Of a stretch of 13,367 bases of DNA, positions 8,151 through 13,367 are shown one piece after another (positions within the stretch are counted from its first letter, which is position 1; every line of letters starts with the position of its first letter). A model generated the notes under the pieces. The model saw only the letters and a list, made by a program, of their open reading frames with translations. It made no database searches and had not been told where the DNA came from. The position numbers and the translations under genes are program-made. Source of the stretch: Synergistetes bacterium JGI 0000079-D21 (GTDB lineage: Bacteria; Synergistota; Synergistia; Synergistales; 79-D21). The stretch lies in contig AQRZ01000033.1 in the NCBI GenBank assembly GCA_000402835.1, positions 1-13,367 of the forward strand, in the 5' to 3' direction.

Positions 8151-11100
8151 TTAGGCATCCTCCCCCTCGCGGGTCAAATCCTGTTCATCCAGTTCCCCTT
8201 CCTCCTCAAAGGAGGAATCGAGTTCGTTGGGGTTGACAAAAAGCATCTCCTCCGTTACGCCGACCGAAGAGGGGGGCATCAGGTCCTCGCCCGATTCCAG
8301 GTCGACAATCGCCGGCCGGGGCCTCGTCGTCCCCTGGACTGCGATCTCTTCATCCTCGTCATCCAACAGGATTTCCCCGACCGTTCCGTCGTCGTACATG
8401 ATCTCTACGTCCAGGGCGAGTCCCTGGAGTTCCTTGACGAGCACCCGGAAGCTCTCCGGCACTCCGGGCTTCGAGAGGTTCTGGCCTTTTACGATCCTCT
8501 CGTAGGTCTTCAGCCTTCCGCGGATATCGTCGGACTTCACCGTCAGGATTTCCTGCAGGATGTGCGAGGCCCCGTAACCCTCCAGGGCCCAGACTTCCAT
8601 CTCCCCGAACCGCTGTCCGCCGAACTGGGCCTTCCCTCCCAAGGGCTGCTGGGTGATCAAGCTGTAGGGACCGATGGAGCGGGCGTGGATCTTGTCGTCG
8701 ACCAGATGGATCAGCTTCAGCATGTACATGTAGCCGACGGTAACCTTGTTTTCCATCGGTTCCCCGGTTCTGCCGTCGTAGAGCGTGATCCGCCCGTCTT
8801 CGGCCATCTCGGGATAGGGTCCCTCGGCCAGTTTCTTGACGCCTTCGAAGATGTCCTGCTCGGTCGTCCCCTCAAAAACCGGGGTCGAGACTTTCCAGCC
8901 ATTGTGAACCGCGACGAACCCCATGACGGTCTCCATGACCTGCCCGAGGTTCATCCGGCTCGGAACCCCGAGCGGGCTGAGGACCACGTCGACCGGGGTC
9001 CCGTCCGGCAGGTAAGGCATGTCCTCAACGGGCAGGATTTTCGAAACGACCCCCTTGTTCCCGTGACGCCCTGCAATCTTATCTCCTTCGGAAATCTTCC
9101 GGAGCTGGGCCACGTAGACCTTGACCACCTCGTTCACGCCGGGGCTCAGGTCGTCGCTGTTCTGGTCAATCGTCAGGCGCTTGACGGAAACCACCTTGCC
9201 GCCTTCCCCGTTCGGGACACGCATGGACGTGTCCCGGACCTCTCGGGCCTTTTCTCCGAAGATGGCCCTCAGCAGCTTCTCTTCAGGGGACTGGTCCGAT
9301 TCCCCCTTCGGCGTCACCTTGCCGACCAGGATGTCGCCGGCCCGGACTTCCGCACCGACCCGGACGATGCCGTTCTCGTCCAGATTCTTGAGCGCATCTT
9401 CGCCGACGTTGGGGATGTCCCGCGTGATCTCCTCGGGCCCCAGTTTCGTGTCCCTCGCTTCGACCTCATACTCCTCGATGTGGATCGAGGAATAGTGGTC
9501 TTCCTGGACGAGCCTCTCGTTCAGGAGGATCGCGTCCTCGAAGTTGTAGCCCTCCCAGGAAACGAAGGCGACGAGGACATTGCGGCCGAGAGCCAGTTCG
9601 CCATGGTCCACGGACTGCCCGTCTGCAATGATCTCCCCGGCTTCGACCGTTTCTCCGGTGGAGACGATGGGGCGATGATGGATCACCGTCCCCTGGTTGG
9701 AACGGCGGAATTTTGTCAGGTTGTAGGAATCCAGGGCACCGCTTTCGGTTCGGATTTCAACCCGGCTGGCGTCGACAAACTCGACCGTTCCTGAACGCCT
9801 TGCCCTGACGCAGCAGCCGGAATCCTTCGCGATATGGTGCTCGATTCCCGTTCCGATGATGGGAGCCTGGGGAAGGACAAGCGGGACCGCCTGCCGCTGC
9901 ATGTTGGACCCCATCAGGGCCCGGTTCGCGTCGTCATGCTCCAGGAAGGGGATCAGGGCCGTCGAGATCGAGACGATCTGCTTCGGGGAAACATCCAGGA
10001 AATGGATTTTCTCCGGTTCGACCGTTTCAATCTCTCCGCGGAAGCGGACATGGACCTCGGGCCCCCGGATTCGCCCTTCCTCGTCCACCGGGGTGTTCGC
10101 CCTCCCGACGAAGAACTCATCTTCCTCGTCGGCCGAAAGGTAAACGATCTCGTCCGTTACCCGGCCCTCGACGACCCGCCGTTTCGGGGTCACGAGGAAG
10201 CCGTAATCGTTGATCCGCGCATAGGTGGCAAGAGAAGTCACGAGTCCGATGTTCGGCCCTTCCGGGGTTTCGATCGGGCAAACTCGACCGTAGTGGGTAT
10301 AGTGCACATCCCGAGCCTCGAACCCGGTCCTTTCCCGGCTGAGCCCGCCCGGGCCAAGAGCCGAAAGCCGGCGCCTGTGGGTCAGTTCGGCCAGAGGGTT
10401 TGTCTGGTCCATGAACTGGGAAAGCTGGGCCGACCCGAAAAATTCCCTCAAGGAGGCCGAAATCGGTCGGACGTTGATCAGGTCCTTTGCCGTGGCACTG
10501 GTCAGGTCAGGAAGGGTCGTCATCCTTTCCTTGGCGATTCGTTCCATTCTCAAAAGGCCGATTCGGACCTGGTTCTGCAGAAGTTCGCCAACGGCCCTGA
10601 CGCGCCGGTTCCCCAAGTGATCGATATCGTCTTCTTTTTCTTCCCCGTTCCGAAGCTGCAGGATCCCCTTGATGATGGCGACGACGTCCTCAATCGTCAG
10701 CAGCCTCTGGCTCTCGGGGATTTCGAGGCCCAGTCGCTTGTTCAGCTTGTAGCGTCCGACGCGGCCAAGGTTGTACCGGCGAGTATCGAAAAAGAGGCCG
10801 TAGACGTATTCCCTGGCGTTTTCCATCCGGGCGGGCTCATTCGGACGTAGACGGCGGAAGAGTTCGAGAACCGCATCCTCCCCCGAGCGGGAAGGATCGC
10901 GCTCCAGGGTCGCAGCGATCGCATTGTCCACATCCCAGACCCAAACGGTCGTCATCCCCATTTCAAAGAGCAGCTCGAGGTGTTCCTTCGTCAGCCGGTC
11001 ATTACGGTGGATCAGGACCTGGCCCTCCTTGTCCGTTATCGCTTCGGCCAGAAGGCGCCCCCTTGCCTCGTCATGGAGTTCCACGAGGTCGACCTGCATG

Positions 11101-11771
11101 GGCTTGGCCCCGAAAAGCTTGAGGATCTCTTCGTCGCTCGTCGCCCCGAAAGCCTTCAAAAGCATCGTGACGGGGATCTTCTTGCGGTTGTCGATGTTGA
11201 CCGAGAGAAGGTCTCCCGGCGTGAGATCGAACTCAAGCCACGCCCCCCGGTCGGGAATGACTTTGGCTGCATAGGATTCTCCGCCCGGGACAGTCGTGTC
11301 GGAACTGAAGTAGACGCCGGCCGATCGTGCAAGCTGGTTGACAACGACGCGCTCGGTCCCGTTGACGATGAACGTTCCCCTCTCCGTCATCACGGGAAAA
11401 TCCCCGAGGTAAATCTCTTCTTCCTTGATCTCCCCGTTCCTTCGGTTGACCAGCCGGATCGTGGCCCTGACGGGCATGGACCAGGTCAGGTCTCTTTGTC
11501 GGGCTTCCTCTTCGGTTATGGAAGGCTCATCGACAAAATAGCGGACAAATTCGAGCGCAAACGACCCGTCGTAACTCTCGATGGGGAAAATCTCCTCCAG
11601 GATTTCCTGGAGTCCCTGAGATTCCCGAGAATCCGCCTCCTTTTCGGCCTGGAAAAACCAGCGATAGGAATTCTTCTGTACCTCGACGAGATCCGGTAAG
11701 CCAATGAGATCCTTCGTTCTCCCAAAAACGCGGCGCTGAATGTGTTCCTTCGAGGGGACTAAAACTGTCAT
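8151..11771 (-). CDS. rpoB: RNA polymerase beta subunit
   Basis: Beta forms half of the RNA polymerase active-site cleft. It is 1206 residues from ATG 11771, close to the 1193 of B. subtilis. The rifampicin pocket [12 protein letters not shown]...[14 protein letters not shown] spans about 446-476, with D455, H465 and S470 matching E. coli D516, H526 and S531, so the enzyme looks rifampicin-sensitive. Catalytic-region lysines are K898 and K906 in [13 protein letters not shown]. The C-terminal clamp contact [19 protein letters not shown] (1045-1063) is intact. After about residue 1127 an acidic tail of 80 residues has 27 Asp/Glu and only three Arg. I chose ATG 11771 over an in-frame TTG at 11840 because the latter lies inside the promoter, and because GGGAGG stands 11 bases before this ATG. 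Upstream lies a tRNA gene rather than the usual rplJ-rplL; rpoC follows with no gap. Confidence 0.98.
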   Translation of the reverse strand: MTVLVPSKEHIQRRVFGRTKDLIGLPDLVEVQKNSYRWFFQAEKEADSRESQGLQEILEEIFPIESYDGSFALEFVRYFVDEPSITEEEARQRDLTWSMPVRATIRLVNRRNGEIKEEEIYLGDFPVMTERGTFIVNGTERVVVNQLARSAGVYFSSDTTVPGGESYAAKVIPDRGAWLEFDLTPGDLLSVNIDNRKKIPVTMLLKAFGATSDEEILKLFGAKPMQVDLVELHDEARGRLLAEAITDKEGQVLIHRNDRLTKEHLELLFEMGMTTVWVWDVDNAIAATLERDPSRSGEDAVLELFRRLRPNEPARMENAREYVYGLFFDTRRYNLGRVGRYKLNKRLGLEIPESQRLLTIEDVVAIIKGILQLRNGEEKEDDIDHLGNRRVRAVGELLQNQVRIGLLRMERIAKERMTTLPDLTSATAKDLINVRPISASLREFFGSAQLSQFMDQTNPLAELTHRRRLSALGPGGLSRERTGFEARDVHYTHYGRVCPIETPEGPNIGLVTSLATYARINDYGFLVTPKRRVVEGRVTDEIVYLSADEEDEFFVGRANTPVDEEGRIRGPEVHVRFRGEIETVEPEKIHFLDVSPKQIVSISTALIPFLEHDDANRALMGSNMQRQAVPLVLPQAPIIGTGIEHHIAKDSGCCVRARRSGTVEFVDASRVEIRTESGALDSYNLTKFRRSNQGTVIHHRPIVSTGETVEAGEIIADGQSVDHGELALGRNVLVAFVSWEGYNFEDAILLNERLVQEDHYSSIHIEEYEVEARDTKLGPEEITRDIPNVGEDALKNLDENGIVRVGAEVRAGDILVGKVTPKGESDQSPEEKLLRAIFGEKAREVRDTSMRVPNGEGGKVVSVKRLTIDQNSDDLSPGVNEVVKVYVAQLRKISEGDKIAGRHGNKGVVSKILPVEDMPYLPDGTPVDVVLSPLGVPSRMNLGQVMETVMGFVAVHNGWKVSTPVFEGTTEQDIFEGVKKLAEGPYPEMAEDGRITLYDGRTGEPMENKVTVGYMYMLKLIHLVDDKIHARSIGPYSLITQQPLGGKAQFGGQRFGEMEVWALEGYGASHILQEILTVKSDDIRGRLKTYERIVKGQNLSKPGVPESFRVLVKELQGLALDVEIMYDDGTVGEILLDDEDEEIAVQGTTRPRPAIVDLESGEDLMPPSSVGVTEEMLFVNPNELDSSFEEEGELDEQDLTREGEDA

Positions 11772-11788
11772 GGGAGTTACGACCTCCC
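11772..11788 (-). promoter_or_regulatory. rpoB ribosome binding site folded into a small hairpin
   Basis: On the mRNA strand GGGAG (11788-11784) can pair with CTCCC (11776-11772), with a seven-base loop. The first arm is most of the Shine-Dalgarno GGGAGG, and the second arm touches the ATG. Five GC-rich pairs could mask the ribosome binding site. Whether it matters in vivo is inference. Confidence 0.4.
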
Positions 11789-11830
11789 TTTTGAGGTTTG
11801 TGGGGACTATCCTAGACGTGACGAAGGGGC

Positions 11831-11859
11831 ATAATAGCAAAAAGGCCGCGCAATGTCAA
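11831..11859 (-). promoter_or_regulatory. Sigma70-type promoter of rpoBC
   Basis: TTGACA (11859-11854), a 17-base spacer and TATTAT (11836-11831), with TGC before the -10 box (extended -10). Transcription should start near 11824, giving a leader of about 52 bases. The bases after the -10 box (GCCCCTTC) are GC-rich, as in stringently controlled promoters; that reading is inference. The promoter shows that rpoBC can be transcribed apart from the tRNA and rplKAJL genes. Confidence 0.85.
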
Positions 11860-11875
11860 CAGACAGGCGCGACCT
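11839..11875 (-). terminator. Intrinsic terminator after tRNA-Leu, overlapping the rpoB promoter
   Basis: AGGTCGCGC (11875-11867) pairs with GCGCGGCCT (11851-11843) in nine base pairs, one of them G-U, around a 15-base loop. It is followed by TTTT (11842-11839). This is a good intrinsic terminator shape about 28 bases past the tRNA 3' end. The loop contains the -35 box of the rpoB promoter and the second arm lies in its spacer, so the two signals share the same bases. Confidence 0.65.
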
Positions 11876-11903
11876 GGCGGACCCATTTCCTGGGAATTAT
11901 TGA

Positions 11904-11990
11904 TGGTGTCGAGGGGGGGAGTTGAACCCCCACAGGCTAATGCCCACTAGAGCCTGAGTCTAGCGCGTCTACCAATTCCGCCACCCCGAC
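11904..11990 (-). tRNA. tRNA-Leu, anticodon CAG
   Basis: An 87-base class II tRNA that reads CUG. The acceptor stem is GTCGGGG with CCTCGAC (one G-T pair), followed by A73 and an encoded CCA. The anticodon stem CTAGA/TCTAG holds the loop CTCAGGC, giving anticodon CAG at 34-36. A long variable arm with GGC/GCC precedes the T arm, GGGGG-TTCAACT-CCCCC. The D arm contains the usual leucine-type TGGCGGAATTGGTAGACGCG. Neither neighbour should act on it: queuine exchange needs GUN anticodons, and t6A needs U36. It has its own promoter and a terminator-like hairpin downstream. Confidence 0.97.
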
Positions 11991-12009
11991 ATCATGACCA
12001 ACAACCGGG

Positions 12010-12038
12010 ATTTTAGCAACGTGTCCTCTTTTTGGCAA
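12010..12038 (-). promoter_or_regulatory. Sigma70-type promoter of tRNA-Leu
   Basis: TTGCCA (12038-12033), a 17-base spacer and TAAAAT (12015-12010), with TGC before the -10 box. The start site should fall near 12003, about 13 bases before the mature 5' end. It lies just after the sua5 stop, where I see no convincing terminator, so the tRNA may also receive read-through from tgt-sua5. Confidence 0.75.
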
Positions 12039-12049
12039 GGGCTTTTCCG

Positions 12050-13367
<1,318 letters not shown>

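Noticed and set aside
6375..9794. Open frame of 1139 codons on the plus strand, opposite rpoC and rpoB
   Set aside because: It is codon-aligned with the real genes and arises because they avoid TTA, CTA and TCA. Its product is not like any protein I know, and it has no promoter or ribosome binding site that stands out.
11881..11895. Hairpin CCCA-GGAAA-TGGG as the tRNA terminator
   Set aside because: Only four pairs and no T run after it. The nine-pair stem at 11875-11843 followed by T4 is a better candidate.
11904..11990. Possible tRNA-Ser because of the long variable arm
   Set aside because: The anticodon is CAG and the D arm is leucine-like, with A73, so it is tRNA-Leu.

Overview
This window is a core housekeeping locus of a GC-rich bacterium. 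Every gene I can support reads on the minus strand, so transcription runs from high to low coordinates: tgt (3' end only) > sua5 > tRNA-Leu(CAG) > rpoB > rpoC > L7Ae-type ribosomal protein (ybxF-like) > rpsL > rpsG > fusA (cut by the left edge). An L7Ae/YbxF gene between rpoC and rpsL is a gene order known from Firmicutes and some related or deep-branching phyla. The beta' subunit is very long (1639 residues) with two large insertions, and there is no insertion in the trigger loop. Together these suggest a lineage such as Synergistota, or another phylum with long beta' such as Thermotogota. That is inference; no rRNA is present to settle it.

Layout. Right end (13367-12050): tgt and sua5, two tRNA-modification genes joined by an ATGA stop/start overlap. 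Middle (12049-11772): tRNA-Leu(CAG) with its own sigma70-type promoter, then a compact region where a probable terminator hairpin is superimposed on the rpoB promoter. 11771-3231: rpoB and rpoC, directly abutting (TAAATG). 3230-3114: a second promoter, again with an inverted repeat straddling the -35 box. 3113-1: the 'str' transcription unit (L7Ae-like, rpsL, rpsG, fusA), with short spacers and a good Shine-Dalgarno sequence before each gene. There is no gene-free stretch over 300 bases.

The genes supply transcription (beta and beta'), decoding (S12, S7), elongation (EF-G), a decoding tRNA, and two enzymes that make t6A and queuosine-type modifications. Key resistance positions in RpoB (D455, H465, S470) and S12 (K43, K88) have the usual drug-sensitive residues. 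I see no mobile element, CRISPR array, toxin or defence gene, and no undescribed system. The points worth a second look are the architecture of the two beta' insertions, which appear to be built from repeated modules; the terminator-in-promoter arrangement seen twice; the near-identical form of the three promoters; and the separation of rpoBC from rplKAJL.
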